DNA of 58,413 bases from Thermoanaerobaculia bacterium (GTDB lineage: Bacteria > Acidobacteriota > Thermoanaerobaculia > Thermoanaerobaculales > Sulfomarinibacteraceae). A program made the position numbers and the translations under genes. The DNA lies in the NCBI GenBank assembly GCA_027061805.1, contig JAMOWA010000014.1, positions 1 to 58,413 of the forward strand, read 5' to 3'. Under the pieces are notes generated by a model, which worked only from the letters and a program-made list of their open reading frames with translations, ran no database searches and was not told the origin of the DNA. Numbering within the stretch: the first letter of the stretch is position 1; every line of letters starts with the position of its first letter. This document shows positions 17,036 to 25,186 of the stretch, one piece after another.

Positions 17036-17182
17036 CACCCGTCCTCCTTGCTCCACTGGTACTCCGCTCCGAACAGTAGGACCGTCCTGGCTCGCCACCG
17101 GAACACTGGCAGGACGGGAATGACAAGCCCCAGGTTCGCAGCCTCCGTAAGAACAGTATACCGTTCGCCTGCACCTCCCAGA

Positions 17183-17734
17183 TCACAGGGCATCGGGAGG
17201 TTCTCCTCCACCAGTGCCGTCTTCGTCCGCCCCCCCCCTCTGGCGAAGGAAATCCAGGAAGGCCCGGGTCAGCTCGTCACTCGGTGTGCCCTTGTCCTCC
17301 CGGCCGGGATCGGCACCGGACTCGATGACCTGCCTGATCCTGGGATGAAAGATCCGGACCAGGTTCACCAGACCTTCGAACGCCCTGAAGAACTGCTTTT
17401 CCGTGAGTATGGAGTCCTCGATGGGGAACTCGATGATGGCCCGGAGCTCTCCATCGGTCGGATCGTACTCCCACTGGAGCATCTTGCTCTCCCACGACGT
17501 CATGAGCAGCGTCTGCATGAGCGGCAGCTTGTGGGGACCATCGAGATAGATGAAGAGCTTGGGTGTGAAGATCTTCAGGAACTCCCCATTCTCCTCGAGG
17601 CGCACCACCACCAGGAGGTTCTCGATCTCCTCCAGCCGGAAGGGAACGAGGATGATGGATCTCTCGTCTTCCCTGCGGAACCTGAGCCCCCGGTTCTCCA
17701 GGAATGCAGCGATCTGATCGAGACTGGTGGCCAT
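17183..17734 (-). CDS. YbjN-domain protein
   Basis: This protein of 183 residues has the YbjN / type III secretion chaperone-like fold: MATSLDQIAAFLENRGLRFR, then ENLLVVVRLEENGEFLKIFT, LMQTLLMTSWESKMLQWEYD and GELRAIIEFPIEDSILTEKQ. The tail is disordered and acidic. The family is thought to bind partner proteins; no enzymatic residues are seen. It begins 3 nt after the stop of the AAA/FtsH fusion, so translation is coupled and a physical partnership is likely. Confidence 0.72.
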   Translation of the reverse strand: MATSLDQIAAFLENRGLRFRREDERSIILVPFRLEEIENLLVVVRLEENGEFLKIFTPKLFIYLDGPHKLPLMQTLLMTSWESKMLQWEYDPTDGELRAIIEFPIEDSILTEKQFFRAFEGLVNLVRIFHPRIRQVIESGADPGREDKGTPSDELTRAFLDFLRQRGGADEDGTGGGEPPDAL

Positions 17735-17737
17735 GAC

Positions 17738-20700
17738 TCACTCCGTCAGGGCGACGGCGTCCCCGCCGCCGGTATGTGGTGGCGTGTGCCCCCGGATGGC
17801 AGAAGAGATCTCCCGGCCCGTCACGGTCTCACGCTCGAGAAGCAACCGGGCAACCATGTCCAGAGCCGGCCGGTGGGCCTCCAGGAGCCTGGAGACGGTG
17901 GCCTCCTCCAACTTGAGCATCGCGTGGATCTCGGCCAGCGCCCCTTCGGAAGAGCGGGCCCTGGGAAGGAGTTGTTCCACGACGGGCAACGAGAGGGGAC
18001 CGATCTCTCTCGACATGCCGTAACGCGACACGGCAAGTGTTGCAATTCGGGTGGCCACCTCCAGATCCTGGCTGCACCCGGCGGAGACACCATCATCACC
18101 GTAGACAGCAAGCTCCGCCCCCCGACCGGCGAGAGCGACCCTGATCCTTGAGCGGATGTCTCCGATGGTGATGGAGGCATACTCGCTCTCCGGAAGCGAC
18201 TCCACGAACCCCAGGGCACGTCCCCGGGGAAGCACCGTGGCCTGATGGACGCTTCCCGGGCGCTCCAGCTCGGCCACAAGGGCATGGCCGGCCTCGTGGT
18301 AGGCGGTTCGCTCCATTTCGCCCTCCGAGGGCAGGGGCCCCTCCCTCTTGAGGCCGTACCGGACATTGGTCAGCGCTTCCCTGAAGACCCTCATGCTCAC
18401 GTGGACACCCTGCTCCCCTGCAGAATCCTCGGCCTCCCTGAGCGCCAGGATCGCAGCTTCCTTGACCATCTGGGCCAGCTGCGCCCCGGAGAGCCCCATG
18501 GCTCCCCTGGCCAGGGCCTTGAGGTCCACGTCCTCCGCCAGCGGAAGAGACGCTGTCTTGATCCGAAGGAGCTCATGCCGGGCCTCGACGTCCAGGTCAT
18601 CCACCGTGATGATGAGGTCGAAACGGCCCGGACGCTTGAGGGCGGGATCCAGCATGTCGGCCCTGTTGGTGGCCGCCAGGAAGAACACGGGACGGTCCTT
18701 CGAGGAGAAGCCGTCCATGGAAACCAGGAGCTGGTTCAACATGGAGTCGTGGATTCCGGCGTGCTCGCCGGACCTCCTGGCCCCTATGGCATCGATCTCA
18801 TCGATGAAGAGGATCGATGGCGCGTAGGTCGCGGCCCTCTCGAAGAGCTCCCGGATGTTCGCCTCGGATTCCCCGACCCACTTGGACGCAAAATCCGTGG
18901 CACTCACGGCAAAGAACGGCAGGCCCGCCTCCCCCGCAGTTGCCCTGGCAAGGAGGGTCTTGCCATTCCCGGGCGGCCCCTCCAGCAGAATTCCCTTTGG
19001 CAGGTCCACACCCAGGGTTCCAAGGAGCTCCGGAGCCCGCATCCAGCGAATCACCTCGCCCAGCCTTCTCTTGGCCTCCCGGGCCCCCGCCACGTCACCG
19101 AACCTCTCCCCCGGAATCCCCGTGAAGGTCAGGCGGGCCGTACGATCCCTGGAGGCCACCACGGTCTGGGTGTGGATGTCCCGGGGCCTGAGGACGATCG
19201 TTCCCTCCTTGTCCTCGAACTCGATGTCGATCTCCCAGTGGAACTGGACATTCTGGCGGGTCCGGAACATCTCGCGGAGATGTCGCTCCCTCAGAAGAAT
19301 CCGGCGCACATCCTCGAGGGGAGATCCCTCCCCCGCGGCCCACCTCTCGATGGGGCCCGCCAGGAACCCGCGGGCACCTCCCGAGTCCACGATCCTCTGG
19401 CTGAAATCGGGTTCGGTGTCCACCGTCAGATCCCTGTCGGAGTACAGGTACACAGGAAGATCCGGATGGGAGGTCCTGATCTTCCTGAGGGCCCTCAGCG
19501 CTCCTGTGCCCCGCTGCATGCCCTGGCTGATGTGGAGATCGAGGTCCAGGAGCACAAGATCGGCACCCTCGGCCCGGAGCATCTCGACAGCCTCGTCCCC
19601 ACCGGGGGCGAAACGCCACTGGAACGCGGGGAACAGATCGGGGCAGACGCGATCATGGGGGGCGTCGGTCACCATGACCACCCTCTCGCCACCCTGGTGC
19701 AGATCCTCGAAGAACTCCCGCTCGGGCCCGTCGGGGAGACGGAGGGCAAGGGTTCTCACGCGATCGAAGGTCCCGGCCTCCTCGAAAAGCTGATGCCGGT
19801 GTTCGGTGAGCACATCCCTGAACGCATCCTTGATCATCAGTGGGATACCCGCCGTCAGGCTCCGCGCATCCAGGTCGGGTCCCAGTCTCAGGACCATCAG
19901 GGTCAGAAGACGATCATCGGGGGGTACCAGGCGAATCCCCAGCTGCGCCTCGAACTCGAGGGCCAGCTCCCCGATCGAGAGCCGGGCGATCTCCTCGAGG
20001 TCCACCGGTGTCAGGTGATTGAAGAGGATGGGATAGCCCTTGGCGAGTCGGGAGACCAGCTCCGGGGTCAGCGCCGGCTGACCCGTCAGCGGGTTCCTGG
20101 CCTCCACGAGTGCCTCCAGGACAGCAGGCCTCGAGATCGGGAACTGGCTCAGGAACCCGGACTGGTTGGGGCTGGCGTAGAGCTCCCGCCCGAGGTTCGT
20201 CGTGAACACGATCGTCGTCTCTCCGAACGAGACGTTCTCACGGGTGTGCTTGTCTTCGAGGACGCCCCGATCCAGAATCTGGAGAAACAGGTTGTGGACC
20301 ACGGGATTGGCCTTCTCGACCTCATCCACCAGGATCAGGCTCTCGGGATGCTGCGCCACGAACTCCGTCAGGAGTCCCGGGCGGGCTCCCTGGTATGACG
20401 GCTCGAATCCCACCAGCATCCTGTATGAGTCTCTGTCCGCATACCCTGACATGTCGAGGCGAAGGAAATCCCCTGTCCCTCCGGAGCACAGGCTCTCCGC
20501 CATGAGCTGGGCGGTGTAGGTCTTGCCCACACCCGGAGGCCCGAGGAACAGGAGCACCGCCCTTGGAGCATCGTCCGAGGAGCGCCCGTAGATCTTGGCC
20601 TGGAAGAGGGCATCCGCGATCTGCTGGACAGCCTGCCGTTGCCCGATGACCCGCTGCGCCAGCATGTTCTGGAGCGCGTTCACGTCTTCCATCAGGCGGC

Positions 20701-21118
20701 CCAGGTTGGAGCTGGGCGCAGCCGGGAGGTCACCCCCCGCCTCGATGGCCTTCGGATTCGCCGCAAGGAAACTCCGGACCACCTCGTCGTCCTGCTGCAC
20801 CAGCCACTTCAGGAGGTGGCTCAACGGCGGCAGGCCGCCGAATTCGCGGTACAGGTTCTGGAACCCCTCCTTGAATCCGGGTGCCAGGGGAATCTTCCTC
20901 TCCACGGGAGATGCCGCTCCAGTGGCCGTCACGACAGCTTCCAGCTCCCTGGGAACCGCCACCGCCCCGTCGTCCAGCAGCAATGAGGACACAGCCTCCC
21001 TCAAGGTCGTGTCGGCGAGGACCGCAATGATGAAGTGACGGGCTGCGAGGCCCCCCGCCCCCTCGACGACAGCCGCCCGCTTGGCAAATTCGATGGCACG
21101 TCGGGTCACGTCACCCAT
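17738..21118 (-). CDS. Clp-type AAA+ / receiver-like / FtsH-type AAA+ / M41 protease fusion
   Basis: The protein has 1126 residues in five parts. A helical N-domain (1-130) is like Clp N-domains. A Clp/AAA_2 ATPase (about 150-450) has Walker A GPPGVGKT 193-200 and Walker B LILVDEVEK 261-269. A receiver-like domain (about 478-610) has VLLDLDL at 522-528. An FtsH-type AAA module (about 672-920) has Walker A GPPGNGKT 714-721 and Walker B FIDEIDAI 771-778. The M41 peptidase has zinc motif HEAGH 941-945 and third ligand D1018 in SAGCSQDLEVAT. No transmembrane helix is visible, unlike membrane FtsH, so it should be soluble. Both ATPase sites and the protease site look intact. Flanking YbjN and TerB genes suggest a regulated proteolysis system; substrates are unknown. 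Confidence 0.88.
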   Translation of the reverse strand: MGDVTRRAIEFAKRAAVVEGAGGLAARHFIIAVLADTTLREAVSSLLLDDGAVAVPRELEAVVTATGAASPVERKIPLAPGFKEGFQNLYREFGGLPPLSHLLKWLVQQDDEVVRSFLAANPKAIEAGGDLPAAPSSNLGRLMEDVNALQNMLAQRVIGQRQAVQQIADALFQAKIYGRSSDDAPRAVLLFLGPPGVGKTYTAQLMAESLCSGGTGDFLRLDMSGYADRDSYRMLVGFEPSYQGARPGLLTEFVAQHPESLILVDEVEKANPVVHNLFLQILDRGVLEDKHTRENVSFGETTIVFTTNLGRELYASPNQSGFLSQFPISRPAVLEALVEARNPLTGQPALTPELVSRLAKGYPILFNHLTPVDLEEIARLSIGELALEFEAQLGIRLVPPDDRLLTLMVLRLGPDLDARSLTAGIPLMIKDAFRDVLTEHRHQLFEEAGTFDRVRTLALRLPDGPEREFFEDLHQGGERVVMVTDAPHDRVCPDLFPAFQWRFAPGGDEAVEMLRAEGADLVLLDLDLHISQGMQRGTGALRALRKIRTSHPDLPVYLYSDRDLTVDTEPDFSQRIVDSGGARGFLAGPIERWAAGEGSPLEDVRRILLRERHLREMFRTRQNVQFHWEIDIEFEDKEGTIVLRPRDIHTQTVVASRDRTARLTFTGIPGERFGDVAGAREAKRRLGEVIRWMRAPELLGTLGVDLPKGILLEGPPGNGKTLLARATAGEAGLPFFAVSATDFASKWVGESEANIRELFERAATYAPSILFIDEIDAIGARRSGEHAGIHDSMLNQLLVSMDGFSSKDRPVFFLAATNRADMLDPALKRPGRFDLIITVDDLDVEARHELLRIKTASLPLAEDVDLKALARGAMGLSGAQLAQMVKEAAILALREAEDSAGEQGVHVSMRVFREALTNVRYGLKREGPLPSEGEMERTAYHEAGHALVAELERPGSVHQATVLPRGRALGFVESLPESEYASITIGDIRSRIRVALAGRGAELAVYGDDGVSAGCSQDLEVATRIATLAVSRYGMSREIGPLSLPVVEQLLPRARSSEGALAEIHAMLKLEEATVSRLLEAHRPALDMVARLLLERETVTGREISSAIRGHTPPHTGGGDAVALTE

Positions 21119-21205
21119 ACCTCACCCCTCTCCCGAACCTGGTGCGGCTCTCGTCACGGGAAACGCCTCCGGCTCGAATCCCGGCATGAAGAGCCGGAGT
21201 CCGGC

Positions 21206-21628
21206 TCAGAACACGTCAGCACCGGAACCGAGCTTCTTCTCCCACTCGTCACCGGTGGTGGCCAGTGCGGCCAGAATGAGGACCAGCTCGTCCGGTTCGA
21301 GGCGATCAAGGATCATGTTGTGGGAGAACATCAGGATCCGCTTCCCCCCCTGTTCCACGATCTCGAACGCACCGATCTTGAAGGTGGAGTTGGCCTTGAG
21401 CAGGCCCTCGGCCACCTCCGCAGGAAGCGCTCCGGGGGGGAGCTCGGTCACGGGGGTGGAGATGCGAACCACCTGGTGCCGGGCGAGATCACCCCCCTCC
21501 AGGAGGTGGATCATCTGGGTGCGCCCTCCTGGAAGTCCCATCACACATTGAACATAGCTCTCCGACTGGCGCACCACCTTCACGTTGGCACGAGAGGCCA
21601 GTCCCTGGATCGTGTCGGCAAATGCCAT
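21206..21628 (-). CDS. YbjN / type III chaperone-like small protein
   Basis: This protein of 140 residues starts MAFADTIQGLASRANVKVVR. Repeated beta segments (SYVQCVMGLPGGRTQMIHLL, VVRISTPVTELPPGALPAEV, ANSTFKIGAFEIVEQGGKRI) and a last helix VLILAALATTGDEWEKKLG match a small YbjN-like chaperone fold. It is the first gene of the minus-strand operon, 87 bp before the AAA/FtsH fusion. The start at 21628 has GGAG about 10 nt upstream. Assignment to the family is by pattern and moderately uncertain. Confidence 0.6.
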   Translation of the reverse strand: MAFADTIQGLASRANVKVVRQSESYVQCVMGLPGGRTQMIHLLEGGDLARHQVVRISTPVTELPPGALPAEVAEGLLKANSTFKIGAFEIVEQGGKRILMFSHNMILDRLEPDELVLILAALATTGDEWEKKLGSGADVF

Positions 21629-21689
21629 AGGCTTTCTCCGCCCTCCACAGGATTTGGCAGTTGCAAAGGAGGGAATTTTTCCCAGTCTA

Positions 21690-22850
21690 TCACAGGGGAT
21701 CGGCGGAGAAGGGAGAACCGCCGGGATCGCCTTCATCCGGCTCGCTCGCCAGCCCGCAGGTCTCGTTCCAGATCCCCTCCAGAGCGGGTCCAGGCCTGTC
21801 CCTGGAGAACCGCTCCGCCACCGCACGCCTGCCGGCCTCGCCCAGCTCCAGGGCGAGCCCGGGGTCCTCCGCGAGGCTCCGGATGGCTGCGGCCATGGCC
21901 TCCACGCTGCCCGGGTCCACGTGGAGGCACCCCGCCGCCGACCACTCCGCGGTGCCCCCGGCGTTCGCGACGATCACCGGAGTGCCGACGGCCAGGGCCT
22001 GGAGGCCCAGGATCCCGAAGGGCTCCTGCCACCGTGCGGGGAAGAGGAGGGTCCGGGCCGAGCGCAGCCGCCCCAGGAGGGCCTTCTGGTCGAGCCAGCC
22101 GAGCACCGTGCTCCCCTCGAGCTCCGCGCCCAGGGGGCCCTCCCCCGCCACCAGGAGGGGCAGTGGAGCTCCGGCGAGGCGCCAGGCCTCCCAGGCGTCC
22201 AGGGGCGCCTTGTGGGCCACCAGGCGCCCCCCCAGAAGGAGGAAGGAGCCCGCCTCCCGCCGGGGGGCGCCGGGCTCCACCCACGGCGGCACCACCCGGG
22301 CTCCCGGGAGTCCCGCGCGCTCCAGCTCGCAGGCCATGTAGCGCGAGAGCACCACCACGGCCCGGGCGCCGGCGAGCGTCCGGAGGCGGGACCGCGTGAG
22401 CTCCAGAAGGCGGGACCGGTAGGCTGTATCGGGGAGGCAGGTGCGGCAGGCGCTCTCCCCCATGGGTTCCGCGCAGGGTGTTCCATCGGGCAGCGTCCTT
22501 CCGGGCCCGGGGCAGAAGATCCGGTGGTCCTGCACGGTGACCACGGCCCGGCCCGTGGCCACGGCACGCTCCAGGGCCACGGGGTTCATGACGTTCTGGA
22601 TGTGGACGACGTCCGCCGTACCGAGGAGGCCGTCCAGACGGCCCAGGCGGGCCTCCGAGGCCACCGCGCTCCCCAGGCCCCGGACCACCACGGTCTCCAG
22701 GCCCGGGATCCCCCCACTCCCCGGGGCCACGCTCCCGGCGGCCAGCGTGACCCGGTGCCCCGCCTCCGCCGCAGCGCCCACCACCTGGCGGAGGTGCCAC
22801 CCCGCCCCGCCCGGGCCCGGCCAGCGGTCGGTGAGGAACAGCAGTTCCAT
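21690..22850 (-). CDS. glycosyltransferase family 4
   Basis: The protein has 386 residues with a GT-B fold. The N-terminal MELLFLTDRWPGPGGAGWHL is the acceptor domain start. A cysteine pair lies in ACRTC near residue 138. The C-terminal donor domain has VAGEGPLGAELEGS and PFGILGLQALAVGTPVIVAN, the GT4 E-x7-E region (EPFGILGLQ). It probably acts on a lipid-linked glycan or surface polymer. It stands apart from the glycan operon at 49-58 kb. There is no ribosome-binding site. A TACGAT hexamer lies exactly 6 nt before the ATG, so the mRNA is probably leaderless. Confidence 0.87.
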   Translation of the reverse strand: MELLFLTDRWPGPGGAGWHLRQVVGAAAEAGHRVTLAAGSVAPGSGGIPGLETVVVRGLGSAVASEARLGRLDGLLGTADVVHIQNVMNPVALERAVATGRAVVTVQDHRIFCPGPGRTLPDGTPCAEPMGESACRTCLPDTAYRSRLLELTRSRLRTLAGARAVVVLSRYMACELERAGLPGARVVPPWVEPGAPRREAGSFLLLGGRLVAHKAPLDAWEAWRLAGAPLPLLVAGEGPLGAELEGSTVLGWLDQKALLGRLRSARTLLFPARWQEPFGILGLQALAVGTPVIVANAGGTAEWSAAGCLHVDPGSVEAMAAAIRSLAEDPGLALELGEAGRRAVAERFSRDRPGPALEGIWNETCGLASEPDEGDPGGSPFSADPL

Positions 22851-22856
22851 GGGGGG

Positions 22857-22862
22857 ATCGTA
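22857..22862 (-). promoter_or_regulatory. -10 element for leaderless GT4 gene
   Basis: TACGAT on the minus strand ends 6 nt before the ATG at 22850, the intervening bases being C only. Confidence 0.5.
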
Positions 22863-22965
22863 GCAGCCGGAGGGGAACAGCTGGTGCCCCGCCCGTGTTG
22901 TGCCGGGCGCGGGAGTAACCGGCGCCCTCGCCCCGCCATACCTCCCGGTGGAAGGAGATCGCATC

Positions 22966-24054
22966 ATGCGGCGTTTCGATCTGGCGGCCGGCCTGGCCGC
23001 CGTGACGGTGGTGATCGCGGCCTGCGGAGGCCCGGCACTGGCCACCCAGGGGAGACCATCGTCCGGGGAGAAGGACACCATGACGAGAAACGAGAAACCG
23101 GATCCCGAGGACCTGAAACGGAAGCTCACCCCCGAGCAGTACCGGGTGACCCAGCAGTGCGGCACCGAGCCGCCCTTCCGGAACGCCTACTGGAACCACA
23201 AGGAGCCGGGCATCTACGTGGACGTGGTGACCGGCGAGCCCCTCTTCAGCTCCCTGGACAAGTACGATTCCGGCTCCGGCTGGCCCAGCTTCACACGGCC
23301 CATCGAGCCCGCCAACGTGAAGGAGCACCGGGACGCCAGCCTGGGCGTGGTACGGACCGAGGTCCGCTCGGCCCACGGCGACTCCCACCTGGGGCACGTC
23401 TTCCCCGACGGGCCGCGCCCCACGGGCGAGCGCTACTGCATCAACTCGGCCGCCCTCCGCTTCGTCCCCGTGGAGAGGATGGCCGAGGAGGGCTACGGCG
23501 ACCACCTCGGGCCCTTCGTGGAGGCCGGGCTCGTCACCGCTCCGGAGAGCACCGCCCGGACCGGTGAACGGACCGAGGTCGCAACCCTCGCGGGCGGCTG
23601 CTTCTGGGGGGTGGAGCACCTCATGCGCGAGCTCGACGGCGTCCTCGACACCGAGGTGGGCTATACCGGGGGCACCACCGAAAACCCCACCTACGGACAG
23701 GTCTGTACGGGCAGGACGGGCCACGCCGAGGCGGTGCGGGTGGTCTTCGATCCCGATCGGGTCTCCTACGAGGAGGTCCTGCGGTACTTCTTCCGGATCC
23801 ACGACCCCACCACGAAGAACCGCCAGCACAACGACGTGGGCACCCAGTACCGCTCCGCCATCTTCGTCCACTCCGAGGCGCAGCGAAGAATCGCCGAGAG
23901 GGTCCGGGCCGAGGTGGAGGCCTCCGGCGACTGGACGCGGCCCGTGGTCACCGAGATCGTCCCCGCCGGTCCCTTCTGGCCCGCCGAGGAGGAGCACCAG
24001 GACTACCTTGTCAAGCATCCCAACGGGTACAACTGCCACTTCCTGAGGGAGTAG
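22966..24054 (+). CDS. msrBA: MsrB-MsrA methionine sulfoxide reductase fusion, lipoprotein
   Basis: The protein has 362 residues. A signal peptide ends in a lipobox with C20 (VVIAAC), so export to the periplasm and lipid anchoring are likely. An MsrB domain (about 50-175) has the catalytic C158 in RYCINSAAL. An MsrA domain (about 200-360) has catalytic C212 in GGCFWG. Together they repair both methionine sulfoxide stereoisomers in envelope proteins. The usual MsrB zinc CxxC pairs are absent ([25 protein letters not shown]), so this is a zinc-free form. The order B-A is the reverse of the common A-B fusion. GGAGA precedes the ATG. Confidence 0.92.
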   Translation: MRRFDLAAGLAAVTVVIAACGGPALATQGRPSSGEKDTMTRNEKPDPEDLKRKLTPEQYRVTQQCGTEPPFRNAYWNHKEPGIYVDVVTGEPLFSSLDKYDSGSGWPSFTRPIEPANVKEHRDASLGVVRTEVRSAHGDSHLGHVFPDGPRPTGERYCINSAALRFVPVERMAEEGYGDHLGPFVEAGLVTAPESTARTGERTEVATLAGGCFWGVEHLMRELDGVLDTEVGYTGGTTENPTYGQVCTGRTGHAEAVRVVFDPDRVSYEEVLRYFFRIHDPTTKNRQHNDVGTQYRSAIFVHSEAQRRIAERVRAEVEASGDWTRPVVTEIVPAGPFWPAEEEHQDYLVKHPNGYNCHFLRE

Positions 24055-24076
24055 CCGTGGGTGTCGGCGGCGGAGG

Positions 24077-24190
24077 GCGGCGGCGGAAGACGGCGGCGGA
24101 AGACGGCGGCGGAAGACGGCGGCGGAAGACGGCGGCGGAAGACGGCGGCGGAAGACGGCGGCGGAAGACGGCGGCGGAAGACGGCGGCGG
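24077..24190 (+). repeat. 13-bp tandem repeat array
   Basis: About 8.7 copies of GGCGGCGGAAGAC, nearly identical, run directly up to the left arm of the second hairpin. Because 13 is not a multiple of three, any translation cycles through all frames; it is not taken as coding. There are no spacers, so it is not a CRISPR array. Confidence 0.9.
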
Positions 24191-24192
24191 TT

Positions 24193-24340
24193 GGTCACCT
24201 CCGGGTCGTTCTGTCATGAGAGGCCTAGCTTCCGGGCGCCCCGGCGTCAAGGGTGAACCTGCGGCCGCTGCGCGGCCCTTGACTCCGGGGCGCCCGGAAG
24301 CTGAGGGGCCTCCATGAACGACCCGGAGGTGACCATGACC
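24193..24340 (+). promoter_or_regulatory. large nested hairpin enclosing the RBS of the four-helix-bundle gene (copy 2)
   Basis: The outer stem pairs 24193-24211 with 24316-24334 (19 nt, perfect). The middle stem pairs 24227-24249 with 24280-24302 (23 nt, one mismatch). The terminal hairpin is GGCCGC-TGC-GCGGCC at 24263-24277. Relative to copy 1, three base pairs changed on both sides (C:G to T:A, T:A to C:G, T:A to C:G), which keeps pairing. The Shine-Dalgarno (24325-24331) lies inside the right outer arm and the ATG (24335) directly follows it. Confidence 0.78.
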
Positions 24341-24694
24341 CACGCCCTTCCAGCCAACCACCCCCTTGACGCCGTCAACCTCGCCATGGAGGCCGCTGCC
24401 ATCGCACTGGCTCTGGCACGCAGGGTGCCCGCGCCATTAAGGCCCGTGGCAGACCAGCTCATCCGGGCTGTGAGCTCCGTCCCCGCCAACCTCGCCGAGG
24501 GCCATGGGCGCACTGGCAGGGACCGCTACCACCACTGGCGCATCGCCTACGCCTCCGCAAAGGAGGCCGATATCCACCTCCGTCTGCTCCTCGGAGCTGG
24601 TGCTGTCGATCCCGAACGGGCCACCACCGCCCTCTCCCTCCTCGACCGCTCCCGCGGCGCCACCTGGAGGCTCCTCCACCCGCCCATTCCGTAA
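24335..24694 (+). CDS. four-helix-bundle protein (23S rRNA IVS / S23-like family), copy 2
   Basis: This protein of 119 residues is paralogous to the gene at 2721. It shares VSSVPANLAEGHGR, HHWRIAYASAKEADIHLRLL and LGAGAVDPERA. ATG 24335 follows GGAGGTGACC; an upstream in-frame ATG at 24314 has no ribosome-binding site. The proteins have diverged clearly, while the upstream hairpin and the start region are almost the same, which points to selection on the hairpin. It lies in an accessory patch with a restriction-enzyme remnant and transposase scraps. Function is unknown. Confidence 0.8.
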   Translation: MTHALPANHPLDAVNLAMEAAAIALALARRVPAPLRPVADQLIRAVSSVPANLAEGHGRTGRDRYHHWRIAYASAKEADIHLRLLLGAGAVDPERATTALSLLDRSRGATWRLLHPPIP

Positions 24695-24699
24695 GGGGG

Positions 24700-24765
24700 T
24701 GAACACCTCGGCCGGGTGTGCTTCAGCAACCGATTGGAGCCGGGGGCGCGCCCGGGACAACCTCC
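24700..24765 (+). repeat. about 60-bp repeat R2, copy 1
   Basis: The segment around CTTCAGCAACCGATTGGAGC and CGGGGGCGCGCCCGGGAC recurs at 26900-26965 with few changes. It begins right after the four-helix-bundle stop codon. The rest of 24766-25055 shows no gene I can support. Confidence 0.75.
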
Positions 24766-25055
24766 GCCCCCGCTCACCGTCGCTGCGTTCCGAAGAAGGA
24801 CGCGCCTGCACCCCGAGAAGAACCCCGTGGAAGCGGGTGCTTCAGCGCCCGCCCCCAGCTCCGTGACAGGGTCACGGCCACCGGCGCTGTCACGACCACG
24901 AACACCCTCACCGGCACGGCACGCGGCTATTCTGACCCCATGGAGCCCGGATACGAGACGCCCGCCGGGGAAAGGACCAGGGACGCACCATTCGATAACA
25001 CTCGCTACCTGCACACGGCACCTTTCCTTTCTGTCACGCTCTCCATCTCATCATG

Positions 25056-25186
25056 TTACTAAGGCGAAGGAAAGCATCCCGACACAGACGACTGGCAATC
25101 TCAAGATTGCCGGGGCGTTCTTGCACCGATGACTGGCCATCGGAGTCCTGGCGGCTCGGTCTGGTGCGTTTCGTTCCCCTTAGTAA
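25056..25186 (+). mobile_element. MITE with TTACTAAGG terminal inverted repeats, copy 1
   Basis: This 131-bp element starts TTACTAAGG and ends CCTTAGTAA. The termini pair over about 21 bp with a few mismatches (GAAGGAAA against GAACGAAA). Inside are the perfect hairpin GGCAATCT-CA-AGATTGCC and CCGATG/CATCGG. It has no coding capacity of its own but stays open in one frame that joins the following endonuclease fragment. A second copy in inverted orientation is at 58296. No clear target-site duplication is visible. Confidence 0.85.

Noticed and set aside
18245-20398. A long plus-strand open frame opposite the AAA/FtsH fusion gene
   Set aside because: Same GC-driven antisense effect; composition is that of a shadow frame and no motif is found.
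24077-24190. Possible CRISPR array
   Set aside because: The 13-bp units are contiguous with no spacers and there are no cas genes.
25053-25055. ATG just before the MITE as the true start of the restriction endonuclease
   Set aside because: Residues from this ATG are MITE sequence and do not match the N-terminus of PaeR7I/XhoI proteins.
24766-25055. Small open frames between repeat R2 and the MITE
   Set aside because: None has a ribosome-binding site or a recognisable domain.
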